64,000 nucleotides of DNA from contig ML769432.1 in assembly GCA_009733575.1 (NCBI GenBank), positions 186,001-250,000 of the forward strand, read 5' to 3'. A program made the translations under genes and the position numbers. The notes below the pieces were generated by a model. The model was not told where the DNA came from, did not search any database, and saw only the letters and a list, made by a program, of their open reading frames with translations. This document shows positions 21,385-31,123 of the stretch, piece by piece (the stretch's first letter is position 1; every line of letters begins with the position of its first letter). The stretch comes from Gymnopus androsaceus JB14. Lineage: Eukaryota; Basidiomycota; Agaricomycetes; Agaricales; Omphalotaceae.

Positions 21385-21580
21385 CTGGGATACAGTCTAA
21401 TGTGGCCACATCAGATTTAAAATCTATTCCAGAGACGTTTTTAGAGAACTGAGTCGGGCATGGGGTTTTGTCCAAACATGAGGATGCTTGGTTATCTTGG
21501 AGAAAGACATGGACTTTCATAGCACTGTTTAGAACGTATTCGGACTACTTATTTACTTGTAAAAAAACGCGCAGGATAGA
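21385..21580 (-). pseudogene. Degenerate GH28 fragment
   Basis: In reverse this resembles the 13300-13545 part of the GH28 pseudogene: GTGGCCACATCAGA, TTCCAGAGACGTTTT, TTTCATAGCACTG, AGAACGTATTCG and ACGCGCAGGA. It is short and heavily mutated. Its position restores the convergent hydrophobin-GH28 arrangement. Confidence 0.6.
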
Positions 21581-21639
21581 GTGTACACACTCGAATTCCA
21601 ACGTACTAGGGGCGTGATGAAAAAAATGTCTAGCAGTGG

Positions 21640-21815
21640 CCAGAAAATTTGGAAGCCACTTGAAGGCACGGCGAAAGAAACTCGACTTGTGATAAACCTC
21701 TCTAAAACATGGCGTCTTGGTGGCTGATATGGAATATTACCCTTTACTTCTGGTGAGGTTCAACTACGCAGAATGCTTTGGGTACGTCTAGTAGCGCTCT
21801 GAAAATTCCCTATGT
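21640..21815 (+). repeat. Repeat family B, copy 4
   Basis: CTCTCTAAAACATGGCGTC, TGGCTGATATGGAATATTACCC, CAACTACGCAGAATGCTTTG and GCGCTCTGAAAATTCCC match 11100-11290 and 20150-20280. Confidence 0.45.
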
Positions 21816-22685
21816 GTGAGATGTGTAGCTTCCGTGAAATGGACGTGCCGAAGATTCGCCGTCATAGAAGAATCGGTGTGGACCACAGTTGATCCCGGTG
21901 GGTTCGCTGAAAGACAGACGGCTCTCTTGGATAATCTCGCACCGCCTTGGTCTACTAAAACTTTCCTGTAAAGACATCGCGATGCATTGATGAGGCTGGG
22001 ACGTCCCCAACGGGGAATAGTTTGAAAGGAGTCGTTCACAAGTTCTTCAGTCGAATGAAAGTACGATATAACCAATGGCTACAGTAAAAGGCACTCACGG
22101 TGTCTCCGAAATGCATAAGCCAAACGCTTAAGTCAGTCAATCGATTGGTCAGATTCTAGTACGTAATGTATCATGCAACGAAATCTTGCCTCTCTCCACT
22201 GCACAATGCGTCCCCACCAACCTCATTTCTGACACAAGAAGGCTCAGAGGAATGCAAGTAGTAATTTACTACTACTTTACTGTCATTGCACTCATTCTAT
22301 GAGAGGAAGGAGTAGTTGGAATGAAAGAACGAAGGGCGCTTGTCCAAAATCAAGTTACTCGGTGATTTCGTCAATGTAATTTCTTTTGCTTACGCTTTTC
22401 GGGGACATTTTTTAATATTTCAAGTGCATTTCGCTTCAAAAGCGCTTGGATCCAGATATGTAAGTACAAATTGAAGGCAATACACTTTTTTTTCGCAAGC
22501 TTGAATCCCCAAACATACATACAGTAAACCAGACCAAAATTCAACCAAGGTAGAGCGAAAGTATGGGTAACTACTAGCAGTGTTCGAGAACTAGTACCTC
22601 CAAGTCTTTACCTAGAAAGCAAAGCATTAGATACAGTCTGAGAGTACGACATGCAAAAACGTACTGGAACTTGAAGGAAGGATTA

Positions 22686-23143
22686 CTAGTAATCAAACTT
22701 TTGACAGCCATAGGAAAGGCCATTGTGACCGTAGTAATTGCTCTCAGTGCAGCAAACAGGCTCATAATTGCTTTCACTACACAGGAGCAGAGCGCAAGGT
22801 CATTCTCTGGAAATTTTATAATGAGAAGAAGGAACACCGACCAATATCCTCCGTAATTGAGGAGGTTACACTCATAGCCGAAGAGGATCTCTTCAGGAAT
22901 TTCAAAAAGAAGTCCAAGAAGGCCGAAGTAACCTTCGCCACCGTAGCCCGTTTGCTCGCAGCACTGAGCACTTCTACCCCCGTATTCGGAGCATTGTCCA
23001 CCTGGCGGGTGTGATTATGAAGCTTAAGATCTACGGAGAGGAGACATACCGTATCCGCCACCTCGGCTTTCAGCACTGGGCGACGCAGAGACAGAAGTAG
23101 CCACAGCGGCGAGGGAGACAACGAGAGTAGAGGTGAATTTCAT
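22686..23143 (-). CDS. Class I-pattern hydrophobin (Gly/Tyr-rich type), copy 5
   Basis: Three minus-strand exons. Signal peptide MKFTSTLVVSLAAVATSVSA; mature protein with GGQCSEYGGRSAQCC, FEIPEEILFGYEC, YGGYC (codon split by the intron), ESNYEPVCC, HNGLSYGC and KFDY-stop (copies 1-3 end KFEY). It is intact. The segment downstream (22400-22560) matches the spacer between GH28 and hydrophobin at 6060-6240, but no GH28 remnant remains next to it. Four tandem ~240-bp repeats lie upstream (23420-24260). Confidence 0.87.
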
Positions 23144-23206
23144 GGTGCAAGTAAGGAATCGGAGTGAAGATTCAACTGACTGTAGAATGGGTTTGCAAGG
23201 CAGCCG

Positions 23207-23213
23207 TATTTAT
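23207..23213 (-). promoter_or_regulatory. TATA-like box of hydrophobin copy 5
   Basis: ATAAATA on the minus strand, 64 bp upstream of the start codon. Confidence 0.55.
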
Positions 23214-23419
23214 GCATTCTGAAGTTCCAGTTTCGAAGCTTTTCTTGGAAGACTGCCAAGTTGTGGAGATTAAAAAAATCAAAACATCATTGCAGTAATA
23301 GGAGCAATGACGAATGACTGCCGTTTCAGGTAGGCCTGGATTTACCCCAATTGCATATGAATGCTTTGCTCATGGAATACCACGACGGAGAGGAGCTTGA
23401 AGGTCTGTAAAATGCGGAA

Positions 23420-24260
23420 GGAAGGAACACTTGAGTACTGCGCACGGTCCTCGTCTGTTCATTTGTTCATTTGTGAGGCGACGTCAACAGAACTGACTAA
23501 GTATCATCACCAGAAGCTATGTATGATGAATAGATACATCTGTTGGAACCCTCCTGAACGTCTTTCGACTAGGCAACAGCTCCCGGTGCGCAACCAGCCC
23601 ACATAAGCAGGCCATAACACCGGGAAAACAAGAGGAGAGTAGAGTGCGCGGGGAAAGAACGCTTGAGTACCGCATTTGGTACTCGCCTATTCAATTATGC
23701 TTCGATGTCAATACCACAAACTGACAAGTATCATCGCCAGAAGCCATGCATCGAATTTGAAGAATAGATCCATTTATTAGAACCCTCCTGAACGACTTTC
23801 GACTGGGTCCCTCGAGGCAACAGCCCCCGGTGCGCAATCAGCCCACATAAGCAGGCCAGAACACTGGGAAAACAAGAGGAGAGTGGTGTACGTGGGGAAA
23901 GAACGCTTGAGTACCGCGTTTCAAGTTGGTACTCGCCTATTCAATTGTGAGTCGACGTCAATAGGAGCGCAAAAAAACTGACAATTAAGTAGTATCAGTC
24001 AGTACGAAAGCTATTTTGAAGGATAGATACATTTATGGATCCCTCCTGAACGTCTCTCGACTGGGCCCCTCGAGGCAACAGCTCCCGGTGCCCAGCCAGC
24101 CCACATGAAGACACCGAGAAAGCAAGAGTACTGTCAAAAACGCTTTGAGTATCGCGCTTGGTACTCCGATGTCAATTAAATCAAGACGAGCGCAAAAGAA
24201 AAACTAATAAATATCAGTACCAGTCAGTATGAAAGCTATCGGATTCTAAGGATAGATAGG
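23420..24260 (+). repeat. Tandem array of ~240-bp hydrophobin-upstream repeats (about 3.5 units)
   Basis: Units start at GAACACTTGAGTAC (23425), GAACGCTTGAGTACC (23657), GAACGCTTGAGTACC (23901) and a weaker ACGCTTTGAGTATC (24139), a spacing of about 232-244 bp. Each unit has a TCGACGTCAAT-like block, CAGTACGAAAGCT, a TCCATTTATTAGAACCC-like block, CCTGAACGTCTTTCGACT and GGCAACAGCTCCCGGTGC. No coding frame persists across units. Confidence 0.75.
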
Positions 24261-25329
24261 CTTTTCCGAGTGTAGTAATCCGGCGACGAAACGCTGTAGA
24301 TCGAATATCAAGAGTTTTAAATCGTATCGGCGGGATTTGAACAGTTCAGAAAGTTTTAAAGCATCATCGAGAGAAGCTTCAAAATAGGTTTAGAAGCGAA
24401 GTCTCTCGACTTTTTTTTTTTTGTTGAACTCGAAAGCAAGTAGGCGCAAGGTGGGGTCTGAGGGGTCTGTCCAAAAGTGGTGATTCTGATGCTTGGAACG
24501 CAACGATCTTGCGCTTTGTTAATTCGTCGAAATATGACTTGAGAAAATCCTACTCATAGCGGTGGAAGAAGGGCACAGCGCAAGAGCACCCAAGGCAAGA
24601 CACGGAGGAACGACTCGACGCTATCTCGTACAGTATGCAGAACTTTTGCATGGTTCAAAAGCGATCCCGACAAGAACTGCTAAGTCCCTACCCTATCGGA
24701 AGAATAAATGAATAAACTCAGGAAGGATGCAATCGATTAGATCCAACTCACCATACGAATAGCTGGAGGACATGAACCAACACAACAAGAATCAGATTAA
24801 AATAAAAACGTACCAGTAACGGCGTCCCGACTCCTGGATGACTAGTTATCGAGCTGAGATGAATGAAGGAAGTGTATTTAGCAAGAGTTGATAAATGAAA
24901 ATGGGACTTAAGAGTTCAAGCTGCTTAGCTCATATGTTCAAGGTACTCGCAAACGTTTCCGAACCGATTTCAGTAATGGCGCAACGAGGAACACTGGGGA
25001 CTTCAGCCTTTGTTAATTTCTTACTTACAGTGCGTTGCTAATGAGGATGTATGCCAGTTGCGCATGGTGTTCATGAATCATGAAGTTGGCGAGAGAAGAG
25101 TCAAGCGCTTCGTTATGGGTCGGGTTCAACGACAGAACTCACTTCCTGGTAGTTTCAGTTGAACCTCAATTTCTGCGAGATTTTATACGAACTCACTGCA
25201 ACTTTACTCAAATTCCAAGCACTCCCAGACATCCTTGGGGTCCAGGAAAACATACGGTATAATCTTTGATTATGGTATCCTTTGACATTGACAATATACA
25301 GCAGTGAAGTCTTATGAAGTACAGTGTGT
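24261..25329. other. Intergenic, no gene recognised
   Basis: Contains a T-run (24411-24423) and scattered short open frames with no family resemblance or splice support. The right end holds the carboxypeptidase 3' untranslated region. Confidence 0.35.
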
Positions 25330-28116
25330 TCAAACGGCGGTAGCAGTAGCTAGAAAGCTACTCCACGAGGCCAAGGTCTCGCTCGGTACAACCAACGAAG
25401 AAGCTGTAGTTCCCTGTCCATAAAATATCACTGTCGTCCCCGACATAACATCCTCCGCAAGAACAGGATCCTCACCACCTACCGGCACTGCATGGGTTCC
25501 GTCGATGAAACCTGTTTTATTTGATCCAAGAATGAACTCCCGAAGGAAGACAAACGCCTAGAGGGGAGCTTCGTCAGATTCAGCAACGAGATTAGCTTGA
25601 TAAAACTTACAGCTTCTGGAACCGATCTCGGGACAAAGTGCCCCGCGTTTTGGAATAGAGCATAGGTCAGATTTCGTTCTTGATGGACTATTCCCGCAAA
25701 GCGTCCTTCATCATCGCTAAATGGGGTAGCAGGCTTGCGAGTAAATCCTTGGATACCGCCGAAAGTGATGTTTTGGATCACGACTAGAATCAGCGGAAAC
25801 CAATCAACTGGTTTTTCGCGACGTAAATCATTTGTGTAAACCGACCTTGGAGCCCTCGGTGAGCGACTAGTGAATCATCATTCCCTTCATAGATGATGAT
25901 ATCAACACCGTTTTTGCTTGCGTTGGTTGCGAGTTCGGTCATAAATGCCATCGGTCTGCAGTGCGTATGGGTAAGTTTATTGTCAATAGCAACCGTGCCG
26001 AAAACTTCTTACTCGACACCTGAGAGAAAAGGTCAGCGTTAGAAGATAAGAAAGAGGGGAGCGAATTTACTGGGATCTCCAAACGGGTTTGTTCCAGGAT
26101 CTAGAACATAGACAGTCACCATTTACTGAGCCATTCAGTTTCAACGTAGTAGGATCCTGATAATCACCTTGGCCTGTGGAGTTACCAAATGGGTTACTAA
26201 AGCTCTCTACCCACTCTTTGATTGGAGCGTGCAAAGCAGAGCGAGTGCGATTGTCTACGAGGTGCATCATCAACAAGTCTGAATAGACAGTGGACATGGA
26301 TACATACCGTTCAAGAAGATACTCGGATCTGCGGGAACCTCTGGGGAAAGTGCATCGGGGATATCATAGGGCTGAATAAGATATTCAGAAGAAAGCGTCT
26401 CAAAAGTAGAGTGATACACTTTACGTCAAATTCGCCCACAGCTGCACAATAGATTAGCTTCCAATGTTACAGTAACGATAATTCGAGCACCTACTCCATG
26501 GGAAGGTGAAGTTCATAGCATAGGCCGTCATCTCCTCCCACAAGAAACAGCCATACATGGGATCAAGGGTACCATTTGGACGACCAATTAGATTCCGCTT
26601 CAATACAGCTCTTTTCTCCTCCCGCTTCGCCACTGTTGTTGCATCTAGATCTCGAGAAGAGAGCGCGCGAGCTGCGGAAAGTACACTACGGCTTAAACTT
26701 CGCTTTTTCGGTAATGGTTGGAGCAGGGATTCCGGGTATGAGGGGGCGGTACTGAATGGATCGATTATGGTCGGTATTATCCCGTTCTGAGGATACGTCA
26801 AGTTTACATCGTATCCGCATAAATGTTCCCTATGGTCAGTAAGCAATGTCCCACAAGAAAATACGGGAACATACTGCTCTTTGAAATACTGGAACACATC
26901 CGGGTCGAAGCCTATTATCTCTGGATATGTTTCAAGTGTGACCACCTGAATATCAGTCCTTAATTCGCGTACTAAACCAAAGTGCTTCGTAGCATACCGT
27001 TGATAGTTCCTCGTACAAGGCAAACCCACCGATTGTTCCATCTCCAATCGAGATCTTGCGAAGATTCACCGGGGGGTCAGGAGTCGAAAAGATTGCTTTG
27101 GTTATATATGGCTAGAAATTTCCTTGATCAGCAGGCCGAAAACATGAAAGTTGACGCAAGACTTACGATAAATGTTCCAGCGTAGCTCTCTCCAGTGAGA
27201 TAGAAAGGACGTTTAGCCAAGCTTGGGAATACTTTCACAAGATTCGTAAGGAATCCAACCTACTTGCTACAGTCAGCGTCATCAGAAAAGAGAAGTTCGA
27301 AATCCTACGAAATCCTGTCCGACTTGATCTTCGCCGTCGACTGGAAAATCCCAATTCATTTGAAGAAAGACTTTGAGAAGAGGGAGCTTACCGTAGCCTG
27401 CAGCATCCGAAGTCGAGAATCCGGTGCCAACTAATTAAAGAAGGTCAATGCATGTGGTGTACTATGTTGCACTGTGTACCTGGTTGATCAACCCAAAAGG
27501 CATCGGCCAACTTGTCCCAACTGAATTCGTTCTCCACAATGGAATAGTCACCGGTCACATGAAGAGGTCCATTCTCTGTCATCAAACCGACCATGCTGGA
27601 GGACCCTGGACTAAAGGAGAGGGTTTGGTTGATAACTCTCAGCTTCAATAGTGGAACTTGGCGCACCCTCCGTTAAGCCAAATGAGCCAAGGCTCATCAT
27701 CCCTCTCCCCGGCGGGAACAGTAAGTGAGCCCTCTTCCTTCTCAAAGGCCCAAAACCAAAGGGTATTGTTTGGGTGCCCTGCTCGATTAACCCCAATATT
27801 TCCTGCAAAGTTTCGCGAGATTGGTTCGGTGACATTCGGGAGCGGGTGAGTCACTTCAAAATCTGGAAACATACACGATTGCTTGAACGACATAAAACCC
27901 ATGGTTTCTTTGAAGACTCACATTTCTGCCACTCCGGGCTGTATCCACCTGTCGGGATTCCAGTGTAATTGTGCGGAAACGTGCCTGGAACAAGCAGTGA
28001 GTCAAATAGGCCATCTACATAGACCATGGTCAACTTACTGGGCAAACCCTGAGAGAAGCCTGAGCGAGGACCTGCGAAACACAGAGAAGAAGCAGAATAT
28101 TGGGTGAACGGAACAT
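25330..28116 (-). CDS. Secreted serine carboxypeptidase (peptidase family S10)
   Basis: The minus-strand start at 28116 opens the signal peptide MFRSPNILLLLCVSQVLAQA. Many exons follow: GTFPHNYTGIPTGGYSPEWQK, FEVTHPLPNVTEPISRNFAGNIGV, NNTLWFWAFEKEEGS, the oxyanion block WLNGGPGSSSM (split by an intron near 27660), FSWDKLADAFWVDQP, TGFSTSDAAGYG, the nucleophile elbow TGESYAGTFI (about 27190), the catalytic Asp region EGNDDSLVAHRG (about 25880) and the catalytic His region FQNAGHFVP (about 25640). The gene ends in a Ser/Thr/Ala-rich tail. The triad is complete. It would trim C-terminal residues outside the cell or in the vacuole; the signal peptide favours secretion. A 60-residue insertion rich in Arg/Ser (KKRSLSRSVLSAARALSSRD) lies before the RPNGTLDPMYGC block. 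Confidence 0.88.
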
Positions 28117-29105
28117 TATCAAGGTCGACAGCACACTAACATACCTTTCTTCTACATATATAATTTGGCTTTGAATTGTGTGCAGATAATGTCCTCTGCC
28201 GAGTTCAAAGAGAAGCTAGAACCAGTCAGAACCATATGCAAGTTGCGCCCATTTTTGCAATCGTAAAATACTTACAATGATTGAGTATTGAGTCACGGTA
28301 CGAGTCCCCAAATCAGAATCAGATGCGGCGATACCAAATGCAAATGCGACGCATGTGTAGAAGCGTGTTAGATAGATAGATATTGCATAAAAGTATTGAT
28401 ATCTCTGGGTGGCCGCGCATGTTCGCTGTTCTCTCGCCTTGAGGCGGAGCCGAGTATCAATCTATCTCAGTGCGCAGTGTCGATGCCGCAATTACCTTCT
28501 TTAAAAAGATCCTGCATGAGCGCAGTTCAATCGGCATATGAGATTTTGGAACTCTCTTACGAGCTCTTACGCCATCCCATTGGCATAGTGGAACTATTAG
28601 CTCACGAGTGAGCAAACTTGAAGATTGTTTCAAAATATGGCTATGTAGTCGCAGGAGACTTTTACGGTGAAAAGACGTCATTTAAGGGATCCGTCTTGAG
28701 ATGTTTTCGCTTCGAGCGTACTATTAGTAGCGGAAAGAAGAAGAAAGAAGCGCTCGACGGAGCGCCAAAAAAGTAAGCAGCGCTTACTAGTCTTCGCTTC
28801 CCCGTTTCTTCAGCGCATTCAAGTTCAACCACCAACGTTCAACGTCACATCGACCCCACCCGGAGAGGCCATAATAAGCACGAAAATTTTTGCACACTGA
28901 AGTACCCAGTTTTTGCCCGCCGAGCCCGAGCAAGGTCTCGAACATGTCTGATCAATGTGTCCTTAAAGTCTCAAGTATTTTCTTTTGCGAGTCTTGCATC
29001 TCGGTAGATCGACCTCGATCAGGGTATACTTCTACAGCGCCGAGCAGGTAGGGGGGCGCAATCCAGTGATTCTCCGATGAGACTGAATCAGGGGTGTCTC
29101 TGGTA
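28117..29105. other. Intergenic, no gene recognised
   Basis: About 1 kb between the divergent carboxypeptidase and hydrophobin copy 6. Short open frames show no family resemblance. A purine-rich GGAAAGAAGAAGAAAGAAGC stretch sits at 28731. Confidence 0.35.
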
Positions 29106-29113
29106 CTAGCAGG

Positions 29114-29121
29114 TATAAATA
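29114..29121 (+). promoter_or_regulatory. TATA box of hydrophobin copy 6
   Basis: A perfect TATAAATA, 85 bp before the start codon. No ~240-bp repeat lies upstream of this gene. Confidence 0.6.
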
Positions 29122-29205
29122 TGGCTGCAAACCAGCCTCTTTCACCTGTCGAATTCGCCTCCCAACTTTTGCGGTCCTTAATCCACTCACTAAAATCGAA
29201 ACAAC

Positions 29206-29815
29206 ATGAAGTTCACTTCCGCTCTCTTTATCGCGCTCTCTGCTGTGGCTACTACTACTGTCTCTGCGTCGCCTTACCATGAGACTAATGGGGAGCGATT
29301 TGCTCGTGGACTACCCCCTCTGCCTCCTCAAAAGCGAAGCGGGACTCCTGTATACGGTATGCCTCCCCCTTTCTCTCACATCTCTCTTCATACTAATCTT
29401 AACTTGAACTTCACAGCTGCCAAGAGGGGAAGCGCCTCCAGCTCGCCTGGCTCGTGCTATAGCCACGAAACTGCTCTCTGCTGCGCCTCTACTGGAAACT
29501 CTTCCCACAGTACCCTCGCATGGCTTCTTGAATTGTTGCAAATTGATGTTCCTGCTGCTGATGTCCTCATCGGTCAGACTTGTGCCGAGCCCAGTGGTAA
29601 ATCTTGGTCAGTCTTTACCTCTCTGATTACCAGCTCGCAAGAGATTAACTCTCCATCGTTGTATAGCGAATCGAGTTCTCCTCACAGTCTTTGCTGTAAT
29701 GACAACGGTCACGGAGGTGTCATTGCCCTCGGATGTCGCACCTGTATGTTGCTTTGCTTGTGGTTTACCAGCGCAGCCCATTTAACGAGTTTGCTTTGCA
29801 GGTTCCTTCCATTGA
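29206..29815 (+). CDS. Class I hydrophobin, copy 6 (RGLPPLPP type)
   Basis: Exons 29206-29356, 29417-29606, 29667-29743 and 29802-29815. Signal peptide MKFTSALFIALSAVATTTVSA, then SPYHETNGERFARGLPPLPPQKRSGTPVY, the N-terminal style of many agaricomycete class I hydrophobins. Core: SCYSHETALCC, LAWLLELLQIDVPAADVLIGQTC, EPSGKSC (the Cys made by joining TG and C across the intron), ESSSPHSLCC, GGVIALGC. A tiny last exon adds RTCSFH-stop, giving one extra cysteine after C8. It is more hydrophobic than copies 1-5 and closer to a textbook class I protein. It stands apart from the repeat-rich hydrophobin cluster. Confidence 0.88.
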
Positions 29816-30374
29816 AGTGCTCCTTGGCAGAAAACTTCACAATTACATTGACTCGGAATGAGAACTGTTTCGAATGTTTGCATTACTGTTTACGCATATA
29901 ATAGATAGACTAATTGAAGATACGAAATGGGGGAACAGATTGTCTGGGATCGATGACGATTCTTAGACTTATATTCTCCGGTGTTCTCGAATGCAATGTC
30001 TCTCCGAATGTCTCTGCTTAATCGCGCTTGAGTCTATGTTATGAATCAATAGATGTCTTCAGCGTCCGGAGAACCGCCAAGAGACGTTAGGGAACAGGAA
30101 TTGAGGAATCGTAGAAGCTAAAGCTGAAGTCGCATGTGAGCGGCGAGGTTTCTCGTACTACTGGCATGATCGGATTCTTGTTATAAAACAGATTGCGTTA
30201 TGTCTCAGCCTGTAGCCGACGATCCTCTACCAGCCAGAGAGATTCTGTATAGGCCCTGCTCATCCTGGGAGTGACCAAACGACGTGTACCTGGGCAACGG
30301 ATCAGAGTTTCATAATTGCAGTAGGCTACATAGGTCGCATAAGGATGCAAGACTCATATCGGCGCGTAACGAGT
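29816..30374. other. Intergenic, hydrophobin copy 6 to eL27
   Basis: Convergent 3' ends; no gene was seen. The span holds both 3' untranslated regions. Confidence 0.35.
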
Positions 30375-30944
30375 TTAGAACTAGGAAGGGCGATCAGCTT
30401 CCAATACACAAACAAAAAAGGGAGAAACACACGCGGAGAGGTGTGAAGAACCAGCGGTTCTTTCCCGTTGTATAACGCTCCTCCAGCTGCTTTTTGATAG
30501 CTTTTTTCGCGTCCTCACGCTGCGACGGTTCCTTGAACGTGTCGGCCGATACAGAGCCCTTGAGTGACTCGAGCTCAAGCTGATAACGGGTAGGGAAGAG
30601 GTGCGAGTAGTTGACGACCTTTACCAGCAGATTAGATAACATCAGGAAAGAAAGCCCAAGTTGGCCAACGCACCTTGATGAAAGGCTTGACTTTCGATCT
30701 CGTAGCCAGCTTTTTCTGACCCATACGCCTGGTAACTTTTCTGGGATACCGCTCTATTCCAGCTACGATTGCATGAGGATAAGGTCTGTCCTTGGTTCCC
30801 TCGTCAAGCTGCTTGATCACCACGACTTTTTTTCCCGCCTGCCTTCCCTGAAGGACAATTGCAACCTTGCCAGGTTTGTAAACTGTGTTGAAAATGTTAA
30901 CATTCGTGAAATTCACTAGTAAGATGAGCCTTACCCTTGACCAT
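30375..30944 (-). CDS. RPL27: Cytosolic 60S ribosomal protein eL27
   Basis: Exon 1 (30935-30944) encodes MVK plus one base. Exon 2 (30674-30882) encodes [25 protein letters not shown] through [17 protein letters not shown]. Exon 3 (30433-30618) encodes [17 protein letters not shown] through RWFFTPLR. The last exon (30375-30380) supplies only Phe and the stop codon, which restores the family C-terminus WFF-x2-LRF. If that last 52-nt intron (GTGTGT donor) were retained, the frame would run on for a dozen unrelated residues. Length is about 136 residues, as expected. It is divergent from F-box copy 1 (179 bp between starts). Confidence 0.93.
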
Positions 30945-31123
30945 TTTTATGCGCGTGTTTTGAAGAGAAGGAAATGCTGACAATCTCACATGCGTGATGA
31001 TTTAGACGCCCACTGTCTAACTTGGAACCACGATCTGCTGAGCCTATACAGTACGTGCATTCTGTCGCCTTCGCAGACCACCAGCTTATTCTATATCTCC
31101 AGATTTATCGCAACACCTGTTCA

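Noticed and set aside
23420..24260. Possible CRISPR-like or satellite array
   Set aside because: Units are ~240 bp without short direct repeats and unique spacers, and the genome is eukaryotic; it is a short tandem array of a dispersed repeat.
25080..25262. 60-codon frame 5' of the carboxypeptidase 3' end
   Set aside because: No family match, no splice partners, and inside a region that otherwise looks non-coding.
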